Positions 1-7,466 of a DNA stretch of 25,585 nt are shown piece after piece. Numbering within the stretch: the first letter of the stretch is position 1; every line of letters begins with the position of its first letter. Origin of the DNA: JAXFQS01 sp034178815. Lineage in GTDB: Bacteria > Verrucomicrobiota > Kiritimatiellia > RFP12 > DVOR01. A model generated the notes under the pieces. It did not search any database. It was not told the DNA's origin and was given only the letters and a program-made list of their open reading frames with translations. Made by a program: the position numbers and the translations under genes. The DNA lies in NCBI GenBank assembly GCA_034178815.1, contig JAXFQS010000096.1, positions 1 to 25,585 of the forward strand, written 5' to 3'.

Positions 1-1
1 G

Positions 2-376
2 CTGAAGTGTTCGATGCCGGAGGAGGAGTTGGTCGTGCCGCTGCCGCCGTTGCCGCGTCGCGAGGAGCGTCCGCGCCGCCAGCCGTCCGGGGCTCCGCGT
101 CCTAGCCGGGAGGCTTCCGCCGAGGCGCCTGCGCCCGCGTCGTCCGAACCGGTTCCGCCGACCCCGGCCGATGCCGTCCAGTCCATTTCTTCCGAGCCCG
201 TGGTGGAGGCTGAATCCAAGGCGGAGGCTCCGGCAACGGTTCCCGCGCCCAAGGCGGTTCGTCCCGAAGACGACGCGCCGATTCCGGCACCGTACCGCCC
301 TCAGCCGCCGCCGAAGCCGCTTCAGAAGTACACCAAGCCTGTCCACGCGGCTGAAGTTTGGCGTCCAGGGGAGTAG
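2..376 (+). CDS. C-terminal end of a Pro/Ala/Glu-rich protein (5' partial)
   Basis: The reading frame is open to the left edge of the window, so this is the 3' end of a longer gene; the ATG at 14 is probably internal. The visible 125 codons are low-complexity and rich in Pro, Ala, Glu and Arg, like a disordered linker or tail, with a short less-biased end (QKYTKPVHAAEVWRPGE). No catalytic or binding motif is visible and I do not recognise the family. The TAG stop at 374-376 overlaps the first unit of the 23-bp repeat array. The next gene is rpoZ; gmk often precedes rpoZ in bacteria, but this tail does not look like guanylate kinase. Confidence 0.6.
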   Translation: MKCSMPEEELVVPLPPLPRREERPRRQPSGAPRPSREASAEAPAPASSEPVPPTPADAVQSISSEPVVEAESKAEAPATVPAPKAVRPEDDAPIPAPYRPQPPPKPLQKYTKPVHAAEVWRPGE

Positions 377-455
377 GTATCCATCTTTCAGGTCTGGAGG
401 TTCGCACCTCCGCCGTCCGCAGGTAGGCACAACCGACAACCAGAGGTAGCAACAA
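375..455. repeat. 23-bp-period array of AGGT-N4-ACCT-like units (4 units)
   Basis: Units start at 375 (AGGTATCCATCT), 398 (AGGTTCGCACCT), 421 (AGGTAGGCACAA) and 444 (AGGTAGCAACAA), each 12 bp, with 11-bp unrelated spacers, so the step is exactly 23 bp. The first unit overlaps the upstream stop codon. The last unit ends two bases before the rpoZ GTG start and contains the only purine-rich stretch (AGAGG) that could act as its ribosome-binding site. The same layout recurs at 13408, 15764 and 20216. I do not recognise the family. Confidence 0.8.
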
Positions 456-457
456 CC

Positions 458-715
458 GTGAATGTAGAGTTGATAGAGAAGGCGCACGCCAAGGTGCAGT
501 GCATTCCCATGCTGGTGAATATGGTTTCCAAGCGCGTCGCCCAGCTCATCGCCGGGGAGCGGCCTTTGATCAAGCCGCTTTCCGCCGACGAGGACAAGGC
601 GGACATTGCCTTGAGGGAGATCGCCGAGGGCAAACTTACGGCGCAGGTCGACCTTGAGGCGATCGCCCGCGCGGAGCAGGCTCAGACCCGCTGGAGCCAC
701 CATCAGGCGAACTGA
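458..715 (+). CDS. rpoZ: DNA-directed RNA polymerase omega subunit
   Basis: This 85-residue protein matches the omega family in size and pattern. An N-terminal helix is followed by the conserved core in which a Val-Ser-Lys-Arg-Val-Ala-Gln-Leu stretch precedes the family signature ALREIAEGK (about residues 50-59). Omega binds the beta' subunit and helps RNA polymerase assembly and stability. The start is GTG at 458, the only start that gives the complete N-terminus. There is no canonical Shine-Dalgarno; AGAGG at 442-446 lies inside the last repeat unit. smpB begins 9 bp downstream and tatA follows, suggesting one housekeeping operon. Confidence 0.93.
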   Translation: MNVELIEKAHAKVQCIPMLVNMVSKRVAQLIAGERPLIKPLSADEDKADIALREIAEGKLTAQVDLEAIARAEQAQTRWSHHQAN

Positions 716-724
716 CGCGCGGCC

Positions 725-1213
725 ATGTCGCCTCGTACCGATAAGCGCGCGGTCAACCCGTCGGCGCTTGCGTCCAACCGCAAAGCGTTGCACGACTACT
801 TCGTGCTCGAGAAGTACGAGGCCGGCATCGAACTGGTCGGCACCGAGATCAAAGTCGTCTGCTCCGCCCAGGCCTCTCTCCAGGGGGCCTATGTGCGGGT
901 GGAGCCCGACGGCCAACTTTGGCTGTTGCAGGCGAACATCCCCCCTTACGAGTTCGGCAACCGGTTCAACCACGACCCGCGCCGACCCCGCCGCCTGCTG
1001 ATGCACCGGCGGGAGATACTCAAGCTCAAGGGGCAGAGCGAGCAGAAGGGGCTCACGCTCGTGCCCTTGCGCCTCTACCGTTCGCCGAGGGGAAAAGTCA
1101 AAGTTGAAGTCGCCGTCTGCCGGGGAAAGGCGGATGCGGACAAGCGTGAAACAATCAAGCGGCGCGAGGCCGACAAGGAAGCCCGTCGCGCCATGGCCAG
1201 GTATGGCCGATAA
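725..1213 (+). CDS. smpB: SsrA-binding protein SmpB (trans-translation)
   Basis: This 162-residue protein has the SmpB hallmarks in order: NRKALHDYF near residue 18, the GTEIK turn, NIPPYEFGNRFNHDPRRPR in the middle, HRREILKLKG, then LVPLRLY and GKVKVEVAVCRGKADADKRE, and a basic C-terminal tail of the kind that enters the ribosomal decoding centre. SmpB delivers tmRNA to stalled ribosomes for peptide tagging and rescue. The stretch after GTEIK (VVCSAQ) differs from the common KSLR-type sequence. It lies 9 bp after rpoZ and 18 bp before tatA. I saw no ssrA (tmRNA) gene in the window. Confidence 0.95.
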   Translation: MSPRTDKRAVNPSALASNRKALHDYFVLEKYEAGIELVGTEIKVVCSAQASLQGAYVRVEPDGQLWLLQANIPPYEFGNRFNHDPRRPRRLLMHRREILKLKGQSEQKGLTLVPLRLYRSPRGKVKVEVAVCRGKADADKRETIKRREADKEARRAMARYGR

Positions 1214-1231
1214 CCAAGGAAAGGAACGAGT

Positions 1232-1471
1232 ATGACAATGCCTATGGGATTCCTCCAGAACTTCAGCGGCCCTGAGATGCTGCTGGTGCTGGCCGTGATT
1301 GTGCTACTGTTCGGGGCGAAAAAACTTCCGGAACTGGCCCGCAGCGTCGGCAAGTCCATCAATGAGTTCAAGCGCGGGAAAGAGGAGGGTGAGCGCCTCG
1401 GGGCCGAGAAGGCCAAGGAACTGCTCTCGTCCGACCAGCCCAAGGACGGGGACGCGGCCAAGCAGGCGTAA
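1232..1471 (+). CDS. tatA: Twin-arginine translocase subunit TatA/E
   Basis: This 79-residue protein has the TatA/E architecture: a short N-terminus (MTMPMGFLQNFSGPE), one membrane helix (MLLVLAVIVLLFGAKKLPEL, about residues 16-35) with the characteristic FGAKKLPELARSVG hinge, an amphipathic helix, and a charged Lys/Glu-rich tail. It forms the pore-like component of the Tat pathway for folded proteins in the cytoplasmic membrane. AAGGA about 10 bp upstream supports ATG 1232. No tatB or tatC is adjacent, so the partner TatC must be elsewhere. TatA rather than TatB is favoured by the short acidic/basic tail. Confidence 0.92.
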   Translation: MTMPMGFLQNFSGPEMLLVLAVIVLLFGAKKLPELARSVGKSINEFKRGKEEGERLGAEKAKELLSSDQPKDGDAAKQA

Positions 1472-1479
1472 GGTGCCTA

Positions 1480-1508
1480 GGAAGGTGTCCCGTGCTCGGG
1501 CATCTTCC
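1480..1508 (+). other. Stable hairpin between tatA and the TatD-like gene
   Basis: Bases 1480-1492 pair with 1497-1508 to form about 12 base pairs (one G-T pair, one bulged T at 1488) closed by a TGCT loop. No T-run follows, so it is not a standard intrinsic terminator. It may protect the tatA mRNA end or affect the strong downstream ribosome-binding site (AAGGAGGTG, 1524-1532). An alternative pairing of CTAGGA (1477-1482) with TCCTAG (1517-1522) shares bases with this stem. Confidence 0.5.
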
Positions 1509-1536
1509 ATCCTGAATCCTAGCAAGGAGGTGGAGT

Positions 1537-2376
1537 ATGTCGTTCGTAGTCGAGCCGCACATTCATATGTACTCGCGTACGACGGACGATTACCAGGCGA
1601 TGTACGGCGCGGGCATTCGGGCATGCGTCGAACCGTCGTTCTGGATGGGGTGCAACCGTCGCTACGCGGGGACTTTTTTTGACTACTTCCAACTCATCCT
1701 GGAGTTCGAGACGGTACGCGCCCGGCGGTTTGGAATCGACCACTGGTGCGCGGTTTCGCTCAACCCCAAGGAGTGCGAGGACGAGGGGCTCGCCAAGGAG
1801 GTCATCGACGGGCTGGGCGCCTATCTAGACCATCCGCGGTGCGTGGCGCTCGGGGAGATTGGCTTCAACAACATCACCCCGGCGGAGGAGCGCGCCTTTG
1901 TCCGGCAGTTGGCCATCGCCAAGGAGCGTCGCCTGCCGGTAATCGTCCACACACCGCATATCAACAAACTTGAGGGGGTCAAGCGGATCTGCGCGATCGT
2001 GCGCGAGATGGGGATGGATCCGGACTTGGTCGAGATTGACCACAATACCGAGGAGACGCTCGCGCTCTCGAAAGCGACCGGGTGCTATGTCGGTATGACC
2101 GTCTACCCCATTTCCAAACTCACGCCGCAGCGGGTCTCGGAGATGATTCGTCGCTTCGGGGCCGAACGAACCATTGTCAACGGCAGCGCGGACTGGGGCG
2201 TTTCAGACCCGTTGAGCCTGCCCAAGACTTTGCGCCACCTGGAGGCCGCGGGGCATTCCCCCGAGACCATTCGCCTGCTGGCGCGGGAGAACGCGCTGGC
2301 CTTCTACTCCCGTTCGCCCAAGTGGAAACCCGAGTTGGATTTGCATCCCGTCGACCCGAGGGAGTTTCAGCGATAG
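1537..2376 (+). CDS. TatD-family metal-dependent hydrolase, EboC-like
   Basis: This 279-residue protein is a TatD-type TIM-barrel hydrolase. Expected metal ligands are visible: H8 and H10 (EPHIHM), E107 (ALGEIGF), H138 (IVHTPH), H169 (EIDHNTEE) and D219 (GSADWG). The phrases SRTTDDYQAM, VSLNPKE and ADWGVSDPLSLPKT resemble EboC, the TatD-like member of the ebo clusters, rather than the common DNase TatD. No other ebo genes (UbiA-like prenyltransferase, sugar isomerase-like EboE and so on) are nearby, so it is a solitary copy and its substrate is unknown. A near-perfect Shine-Dalgarno (AAGGAGGTG, 1524-1532) fixes the ATG at 1537. It is probably cytoplasmic, as no signal peptide is seen. Confidence 0.82.
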   Translation: MSFVVEPHIHMYSRTTDDYQAMYGAGIRACVEPSFWMGCNRRYAGTFFDYFQLILEFETVRARRFGIDHWCAVSLNPKECEDEGLAKEVIDGLGAYLDHPRCVALGEIGFNNITPAEERAFVRQLAIAKERRLPVIVHTPHINKLEGVKRICAIVREMGMDPDLVEIDHNTEETLALSKATGCYVGMTVYPISKLTPQRVSEMIRRFGAERTIVNGSADWGVSDPLSLPKTLRHLEAAGHSPETIRLLARENALAFYSRSPKWKPELDLHPVDPREFQR

Positions 2377-2432
2377 AGCCCGATTGATTGATAGGTCTGT
2401 CCCCGGTTCGTACGAAGGAAATGCTCGGGCTC
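2376..2432. promoter_or_regulatory. Nested inverted repeats upstream of the GH31 gene
   Basis: GAGCCCGA (2376-2383) is perfectly repeated in inverted orientation as TCGGGCTC (2425-2432). Inside the 41-base gap lies a perfect 10-bp palindrome, TTCGTACGAA (2407-2416), embedded in the motif GGTTCGTACGAA. A related motif occurs at 7174 and a more diverged one at 9660. This may be an operator, a leader RNA fold or the end of the preceding transcript; the sequence alone does not decide. Confidence 0.4.
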
Positions 2433-2478
2433 GAATGCACGATCGGGGGCGGCCGGTACTAACGAAAGAGAGAGCCAG

Positions 2479-4101
2479 ATGCGTACCTTTTTGAACGAGA
2501 CATTCTTTGCCGCCGCCCTCTTCGCGACTGTCTGCGCGGGCGGTTCCACCCTGAAAGTCCAACTCCTCCCCGGCGAAGGCTGGCACGGCGGCGCGACCAC
2601 ATTCGGCCGGCAGGCGCCGTACGGATTGAAGAGCGGCACGGTCGTCTTCGACATCCGCCGGGACAACTACTCCAATGGCGCCGTACCCTTCCTCGTCTCC
2701 ACCAAGGGCCGCACCATCTGGAGCGACAAAGCCTTCTCGGTGAGCCTCAAGAACGGCACGATGACCCTCGAAGGCGACGCCCCGATCGAACTCAGCCAGA
2801 GCGGCAAGAACCTCCGAGAAGCCTTCCTCGCCGCCGCCAAGGCGCACTTCCCCCCAAGCGGCAAATTGCCCGATCGCGCCCTCTTCGAAAAGCCCCAGTG
2901 GAACACCTGGGTCGAACTGACCTACAACCAGAATCAGAAGGATATCCTCGCCTACGCCCGCGCCGTCGCGGCCAACGGTTTCCCCCAAGGCGGCGTGCTG
3001 ATGATTGACGACACCTGGCAGTACGGCTATGGCATCTGGGAGTTTGACCCCCGCCGCTTCCCCAATCCCAAGGCCATGGTCGACGAACTCCATAGCCTCG
3101 GATTCAAGGTCATGCTGTGGGTCTGCCCCTTCGTCTCTATGGACTCCCCTGGCTACCGGGAAATGGCTTTCGGGATGCTCGACGCGGGCAAGCGCGTCCC
3201 CGCCGGCGGGTTGATTTGCCAATACAAGAATGACCCCAAACCCGTGAACTGGTGGAATGGAAAGAGCGCCGACATCGACTTTACACACCCCCTGGGCGCG
3301 GCTTGGTTCGCTCGCCAACTCAAGCGACTCCAGACCGACTTCGGTGTCGATGGATTCAAACTCGATGCGGGCGACATCCACCAGTATGCTAAGCCCTATC
3401 TCACCCATAAACCAGCCGAACCCTACGAACTGTGCGAGGCTTACGCCGCCATCGGTTTGCAGTTTCCTTTGAACGAATATCGTGCCTGCTACCGCCACGC
3501 GGGCGAGCCCATCGTTCTGCGTCTGTGCGACAAAGACCACTCCTGGGCGGCGGTGCAGCAACTGGTTCCGGATATTCTCCAGTCTGGTCTGATGGGCTAC
3601 CCCTTTGTCTGCCCAGATATGATTGGGAGCGGGTCGTGGCTGGCGTTTGCTCCCGATGCGCCGACGCCGTACGATCCGGAGTTGTTTGTGCGTTCCGCTC
3701 AGGTGCACGCCTTGACCGCAATGATGCAATTCTCGGCCGCTCCTTGGCGGATGCTTAAGGGGGAACACCTCGACGCGGTGCGTTCCGCGGCAGCGCTGCG
3801 TATGAAGTTCACGCCCTACATCCTATCCGTGGCGGAGGCCTCGGCGAAGAGCGGAGAGCCGATGGTTCGTTCGATGGAGTACCAGTTCCCGGGGCACGGC
3901 TGGGAGCAGGTGACCGACCAATTTCTGATGGGGGATGATTTGCTGGTCGCGCCGCAGACGGTGAAGGGGGCGGCGGCGCGTGCCGTGGCGATTCCGCCCG
4001 GGAAGTGGCGTGCCGATGACGGTACGGTCTATTCGGGGCCGGCAACGGTTTCGGTCAAGACGCCGCTCTCGCGCTTGCCCTATTTCGAGCGCGTCCGCTA
4101 G
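2479..4101 (+). CDS. Secreted glycoside hydrolase family 31 (alpha-glycosidase)
   Basis: This 540-residue protein has an N-terminal signal peptide (hydrophobic stretch ending near CAGG at 21) and a GH31 TIM barrel. The nucleophile is D296 in VDGFKLDAGD; the acid/base is probably D351 or D353 in RLCDKDHSW. LMIDDTWQYGYGIWEFDPRRFP and MGYPFVCPDMIG are typical GH31 segments, and a C-terminal beta-sandwich follows (LMGDDLLVAP). GH31 enzymes release alpha-linked sugars with retention; alpha-glucosidase, alpha-xylosidase or alpha-galactosidase cannot be separated here. It lacks a long N-terminal domain, so it is a compact member. It probably acts in the periplasm or outside the cell, with the GH3 gene downstream. 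Third-position composition changes from C-rich to G-rich near 3540. Confidence 0.87.
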   Translation: MRTFLNETFFAAALFATVCAGGSTLKVQLLPGEGWHGGATTFGRQAPYGLKSGTVVFDIRRDNYSNGAVPFLVSTKGRTIWSDKAFSVSLKNGTMTLEGDAPIELSQSGKNLREAFLAAAKAHFPPSGKLPDRALFEKPQWNTWVELTYNQNQKDILAYARAVAANGFPQGGVLMIDDTWQYGYGIWEFDPRRFPNPKAMVDELHSLGFKVMLWVCPFVSMDSPGYREMAFGMLDAGKRVPAGGLICQYKNDPKPVNWWNGKSADIDFTHPLGAAWFARQLKRLQTDFGVDGFKLDAGDIHQYAKPYLTHKPAEPYELCEAYAAIGLQFPLNEYRACYRHAGEPIVLRLCDKDHSWAAVQQLVPDILQSGLMGYPFVCPDMIGSGSWLAFAPDAPTPYDPELFVRSAQVHALTAMMQFSAAPWRMLKGEHLDAVRSAAALRMKFTPYILSVAEASAKSGEPMVRSMEYQFPGHGWEQVTDQFLMGDDLLVAPQTVKGAAARAVAIPPGKWRADDGTVYSGPATVSVKTPLSRLPYFERVR

Positions 4102-4128
4102 TCGCCTGCCGTTTTGCGTGGAGCCTTG

Positions 4129-4162
4129 CCCGCCCTGTCGTCGGCTGATTGCCGGTGGCGGG
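4129..4162 (+). terminator. Possible weak terminator after the GH31 gene
   Basis: CCCGCC (4129-4134) pairs with GGCGGG (4157-4162), and within the loop CGGC (4142-4145) pairs with GCCG (4151-4154). Only a short TTTT follows, 11 bases later (4173-4176), so termination is uncertain. The degenerate 23-bp array begins directly after it. Confidence 0.35.
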
Positions 4163-4163
4163 G

Positions 4164-4290
4164 CGGTAGGCATTTTAGGGTGCGAGAGGTGCGTTGCTTG
4201 GGGTGCGGAAGGTTGGTAGCGTTCGGGGGAAAAGTCGGGTAGGTTTGGGGGCAGGCGGTGCCTATCCGTCATTGCGCCGGAGGGGCGGCG
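4164..4290. repeat. Degenerate 23-bp-period array upstream of the GH3 promoter
   Basis: Twelve-base units in 23-bp phase start at 4164 (CGGTAGGCATTT), 4187 (AGGTGCGTTGCT), 4210 (AGGTTGGTAGCG), 4233 (AGTCGGGTAGGT), 4256 (CGGTGCCTATCC) and 4279 (weak). The 4256 unit is nearly the reverse complement of the 13454 unit (AGATAGGCACCT), so this array may be decayed or in the opposite orientation. It ends 33 bp before the GH3 -35 box. Apart from this array, the weak hairpin before it and the promoter, the 293-bp gap between the GH31 and GH3 genes holds nothing I recognise. Confidence 0.5.
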
Positions 4291-4323
4291 ATTTTCAGGC
4301 GTCAGCCCGGACAGTCGGTGGAA

Positions 4324-4352
4324 TTGAATTCGGCGGCTGAATCTGCTATCAT
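4324..4352 (+). promoter_or_regulatory. Sigma-70-type promoter for the GH3 gene
   Basis: TTGAAT (4324-4329) and TATCAT (4347-4352) are separated by 17 bp, and the -10 is preceded by TGC, giving an extended -10 (TGCTATCAT). The expected start point is about 4359, leaving a 36-base leader with AAGGAG at 4384-4389 before ATG 4395. Confidence 0.7.
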
Positions 4353-4394
4353 CTGCATAGCGTAGATTGGCTGAAATAAGGAAAAGGAGTCAAT

Positions 4395-7097
4395 ATGAAG
4401 TTTCCGTTCGTCGCGGCCGTTGCCGCCTGTTTCGCCGGGGGGCTGCTGGCCTCGGATCCGTGTGGTGCCACCGGCGCTTCCGCCGATGCGGCCGCCCTTG
4501 CGGAGGCTAGAGCCTTCCTCTCGAAGATGACGCTTGAGGAGAAGGTGTTGCTTCTTTCGGGCAACGGGACGATGACGGTGTCTGCCATTCCGCGCCTAGG
4601 CATCACGAGAGAGTGGACTTTTTCGGACAATTCCCACACCGTGCGCGCCGATATGAGCCGCTGGTCGTGGGCCTACTGCGGAACGAACGACCATTCCACC
4701 GTTCTGCCCACCTGCTCGGCGTTGGGCGCGACTTGGAATACCGACCTTGCCGCCCTGCACGGGGAAGTGCTCGGATCCGAACTGCGTGAGCGCGGCAAGG
4801 ATCAGATTCTCGGTCCCGGCGTCAATATTATGCGCTCGCCCCTCTGCGGCCGAAACTGGGAGTATATGACCGAGGATCCCGCCCTCGCCGCTAAGATGGT
4901 CGTTCCGATGATCCGCGCCATTCAGAAGTTCGATGTCGCTGCCACCGTGAAACATTTCGCCGTCAATAACCAGGAGTGGAACCGCAATGCGGTTGATACC
5001 GAAGTCGACGAACGCACCTTGCGCGAGATCTACCTGCCCGCCTTCCGGGCCGCCGTCCAAGAAGCCGGCTGCCTGAGCGTGATGAACGCCTACAACCGAT
5101 TTCGCGGCACCTTCTGCTCCGAAAACACCTACCTCCAGCGCGACATCCTCCGCGGCGAATGGGGCTTCAAGGGCCTTGTCGTCACCGACTGGGGCTCCCA
5201 GCACTCGACCATCCCCGCGGCTCTCGCCGGAACCGATATCGAGATGAATCAGGGCCCCGAAATCCGCCACTACAACAATCCGAGGCTCATTGCCGACCAG
5301 GTCGCCAAAACCGGCCGCTTCGTCAGCGATGCCCAAACCCAGCCCCTGGCGCAAGCCGTCCGCGACGGCAAAATAGAGGAAAAGGCCGTCGACGACCTCG
5401 CCCTCCATGTCCTCTATGTCATGGCCCGCACCGGATTCCTCTCCAACCGCCCCCGCGCCAAGGGCGAACGCAACACCATCCGCCATCAGCAGATTGCCCG
5501 TGCCATCGGCGAAGAAGCCATCGTCCTGCTCAAGAACGAGGCCGGAGTCCTGCCGCTTGACGCCCAGAAGACAAAGACCCTGTTGCTGGTCGGCACCCTC
5601 TGCGACAAGGATATGGTCTCCGGCGGCTGGTCCGCCGAGGGCAAGCCGCTCTACGAAATCACCCCGCTCAAAGGGTTGCGCGAATACCTTGGAGATAAGG
5701 TCAAAATCGTTCGGGCACCCTTGGTCGCCACCGACCAGCGCACAGGCGTCAACCCCGTTCCCGAGCGCTTCATCGACACCTTCGACACTCAGGCGAAGAA
5801 CCAGGGCATGGCTGTGCGCGCTTGGAACGCCGCTTACTGGGACAACCCCTCCTTTTCCGGTGAACCAGCCGCAAAAGGCTTTGCCCGCAGCCTTGAGTTC
5901 AAGTGGAACAACAACCAGCCCGTCGCCGGCATTGCCCCCGAGACCTTCTCCGTCCGATTCTCGACCAAACTCATCGCCGCCGAGACAGGCAAGGCGCTCT
6001 TGGGCATCTCGGTCGACAAGGGCGCTCGCTGTCGGCTGCTACTCGATGGCCGGGTTGTCGCGGAGTCTTCTGACGGAAAGGCGGCTTCGATTTCGGCGGA
6101 TTGCGCCCTCGAAAAGAATCGCCGCTACGAGGTCGCTGTCGAATACGCCAGCAATCCAAAGTCGCCGAGCCGCCATTGCCGTTTCGGCTGGTTGCTGCCA
6201 TCCGAGCGGGGTATGACGGTCGATCAGGTGCGCCAGGCGGCGGAGTCAGCCGACGCCATTCTGGTCTTTACGGGTACCACCATCGGGCACGGCCGGGCGC
6301 AGGAGTGTGAAGGCGCCGACCGCCCCAACCTCCTTCTGCCAGAAGGGCACGACGAGGCCATCGAGAAGATTCTCTCTTGGAAACTGCCCAACACGGTTGT
6401 CATCAACCATTCCGGCTCGCCGATGGAGTTCCCCTGGGTCGACCGCTGCGCGACGCTTGTGCAGCAGCCTTTCCTCGGACAGGAGGCAGGGCGCCCGCTC
6501 GCGCGCGTCCTTTTCGGCGAGGTCAACCCTTCGGGCAAACTCCCCTGCACTTGGCCTAGGAAACTTTCGGATACGCCGGTTGCAACCGTCGGCACCTATG
6601 AAGCCAACCATGTGATCTATAACGAAGGTATCTTTGTCGGCTATCGTTGGTACGACAAGAAGGGCATCGAGCCCATGTTCCCCTTCGGCCACGGGCTGAG
6701 TTACACCACCTATGCCTACGCCGCGCCGATCGTCAGGCCCAATGTCCGGAAAGACGGCGCAATCGAAATGCCCCGCGGCGGCCTTGAAATCACCGTCCCC
6801 GTCACCAACACCGGCTCCCGCGCCGGAAAAGAGGTCGTTCAACTCTATGTTCGTGAAGACAACCCCGTCGTCGAACGCCCCGTGCGCGAACTCAAGGCCT
6901 TCGCCAAACCTTTCGTGCCAGTTGGACAGACCGCCCAAGCCGTCCTGCGCCTTTCACCGAGGGATTTGGCCTACTACGATGTCAAGACCAGAAAGTTCCG
7001 CGCCGAGGCCGGAACCTACCATTTGGACATCGCCGCCTCAAGCCGCGACATTCGCCATACGCTGAAGATTCGCCTCCCCGAGACCTGGACCGAATAG
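4395..7097 (+). CDS. Secreted glycoside hydrolase family 3 beta-glycosidase
   Basis: This 900-residue protein is probably exported: residues 1-20 form a hydrophobic signal-like segment. The GH3 N-terminal TIM barrel (about 35-330) carries K186-H187 in VKHFAVNNQEWNR and the nucleophile D265 in GLVVTDWGS. The alpha/beta domain is interrupted by a PA14-like insert (about 458-600), and the likely acid/base glutamate lies in QECEGADR (E637/E639). LFGEVNPSGKLPCTWP, FPFGHGLSYT and a C-terminal fibronectin III-like domain (about 795-898, VTNTGSRAGKEVVQLYVR) complete the typical bglX/PA14-type architecture. It should remove terminal beta-linked sugars, often glucose or xylose. A promoter lies directly upstream and an intrinsic terminator downstream, so it is probably a single-gene unit. 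Confidence 0.93.
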   Translation: MKFPFVAAVAACFAGGLLASDPCGATGASADAAALAEARAFLSKMTLEEKVLLLSGNGTMTVSAIPRLGITREWTFSDNSHTVRADMSRWSWAYCGTNDHSTVLPTCSALGATWNTDLAALHGEVLGSELRERGKDQILGPGVNIMRSPLCGRNWEYMTEDPALAAKMVVPMIRAIQKFDVAATVKHFAVNNQEWNRNAVDTEVDERTLREIYLPAFRAAVQEAGCLSVMNAYNRFRGTFCSENTYLQRDILRGEWGFKGLVVTDWGSQHSTIPAALAGTDIEMNQGPEIRHYNNPRLIADQVAKTGRFVSDAQTQPLAQAVRDGKIEEKAVDDLALHVLYVMARTGFLSNRPRAKGERNTIRHQQIARAIGEEAIVLLKNEAGVLPLDAQKTKTLLLVGTLCDKDMVSGGWSAEGKPLYEITPLKGLREYLGDKVKIVRAPLVATDQRTGVNPVPERFIDTFDTQAKNQGMAVRAWNAAYWDNPSFSGEPAAKGFARSLEFKWNNNQPVAGIAPETFSVRFSTKLIAAETGKALLGISVDKGARCRLLLDGRVVAESSDGKAASISADCALEKNRRYEVAVEYASNPKSPSRHCRFGWLLPSERGMTVDQVRQAAESADAILVFTGTTIGHGRAQECEGADRPNLLLPEGHDEAIEKILSWKLPNTVVINHSGSPMEFPWVDRCATLVQQPFLGQEAGRPLARVLFGEVNPSGKLPCTWPRKLSDTPVATVGTYEANHVIYNEGIFVGYRWYDKKGIEPMFPFGHGLSYTTYAYAAPIVRPNVRKDGAIEMPRGGLEITVPVTNTGSRAGKEVVQLYVREDNPVVERPVRELKAFAKPFVPVGQTAQAVLRLSPRDLAYYDVKTRKFRAEAGTYHLDIAASSRDIRHTLKIRLPETWTE

Positions 7098-7116
7098 GCA
7101 GGGCGAAAAGCCTTTG

Positions 7117-7153
7117 AAAGGGCACTGTGGCCCCAAGGCCGCAACGCCCTTTT
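7117..7153 (+). terminator. Intrinsic terminator after the GH3 gene
   Basis: AAAGGGC (7117-7123) pairs with GCCCTTT (7146-7152). An inner stem, TGTGGCC (7126-7132) with GGCCGCA (7137-7143), is closed by CCAA. The stem ends in a short T-run (7150-7153). Confidence 0.7.
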
Positions 7154-7466
7154 CATTGAATAGAGAATAAGATTGGTTTGTACGAAATCGGATGTCCCCT
7201 GAAAATAGTCCGCCCTTGCGCGATGTTGTGGCTGCATCGGGCGGCAAAGTATGAGAAGATAACTTCGTAGTTTGCCCGCCGGATTGACTGGTGCAACAAT
7301 CGTTCTGGGCGGGCAGGCAAGCCGGCGGCGGATAGTGTGCGCATCGCGCCGTTGACGGCAAGGAGACCGGATTCCACCGCGGAAACGCGGCGGCGGATTT
7401 AGGCGCTTCCCTGCCGGAGGAGTAGGCCAATCGGGGATTGCGGAGCAGTCCCTTGGAGTGGATGGT
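7154..7466 (+). promoter_or_regulatory. 313-bp leader with several hairpins, no gene seen
   Basis: No plausible gene lies in this stretch. It holds the motif GGTTTGTACGAA (7174-7185), related to the one at 2405. A nested hairpin pairs 7273-7280 (TGCCCGCC) with 7308-7315 (GGCGGGCA), with GATTG/CAATC (7282-7286 and 7297-7301) inside it. A GAAA-tetraloop hairpin lies at 7377-7390 (CCGCG/CGCGG). No convincing -35/-10 pair was found. It is probably an untranslated leader of the surface-protein gene; I do not recognise any known riboswitch. Confidence 0.4.

Noticed and set aside
375..455. CRISPR array interpretation of the 23-bp repeats
   Set aside because: Repeat units are only 12 bp and degenerate, spacers are 11 bp, and no cas genes are present; the arrays also recur at several gene borders.
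2203..3768. 521-residue minus-strand ORF
   Set aside because: It lies antisense to the GH31 gene and its neighbour, has no recognisable domains, and long antisense frames are expected in GC-rich coding DNA.
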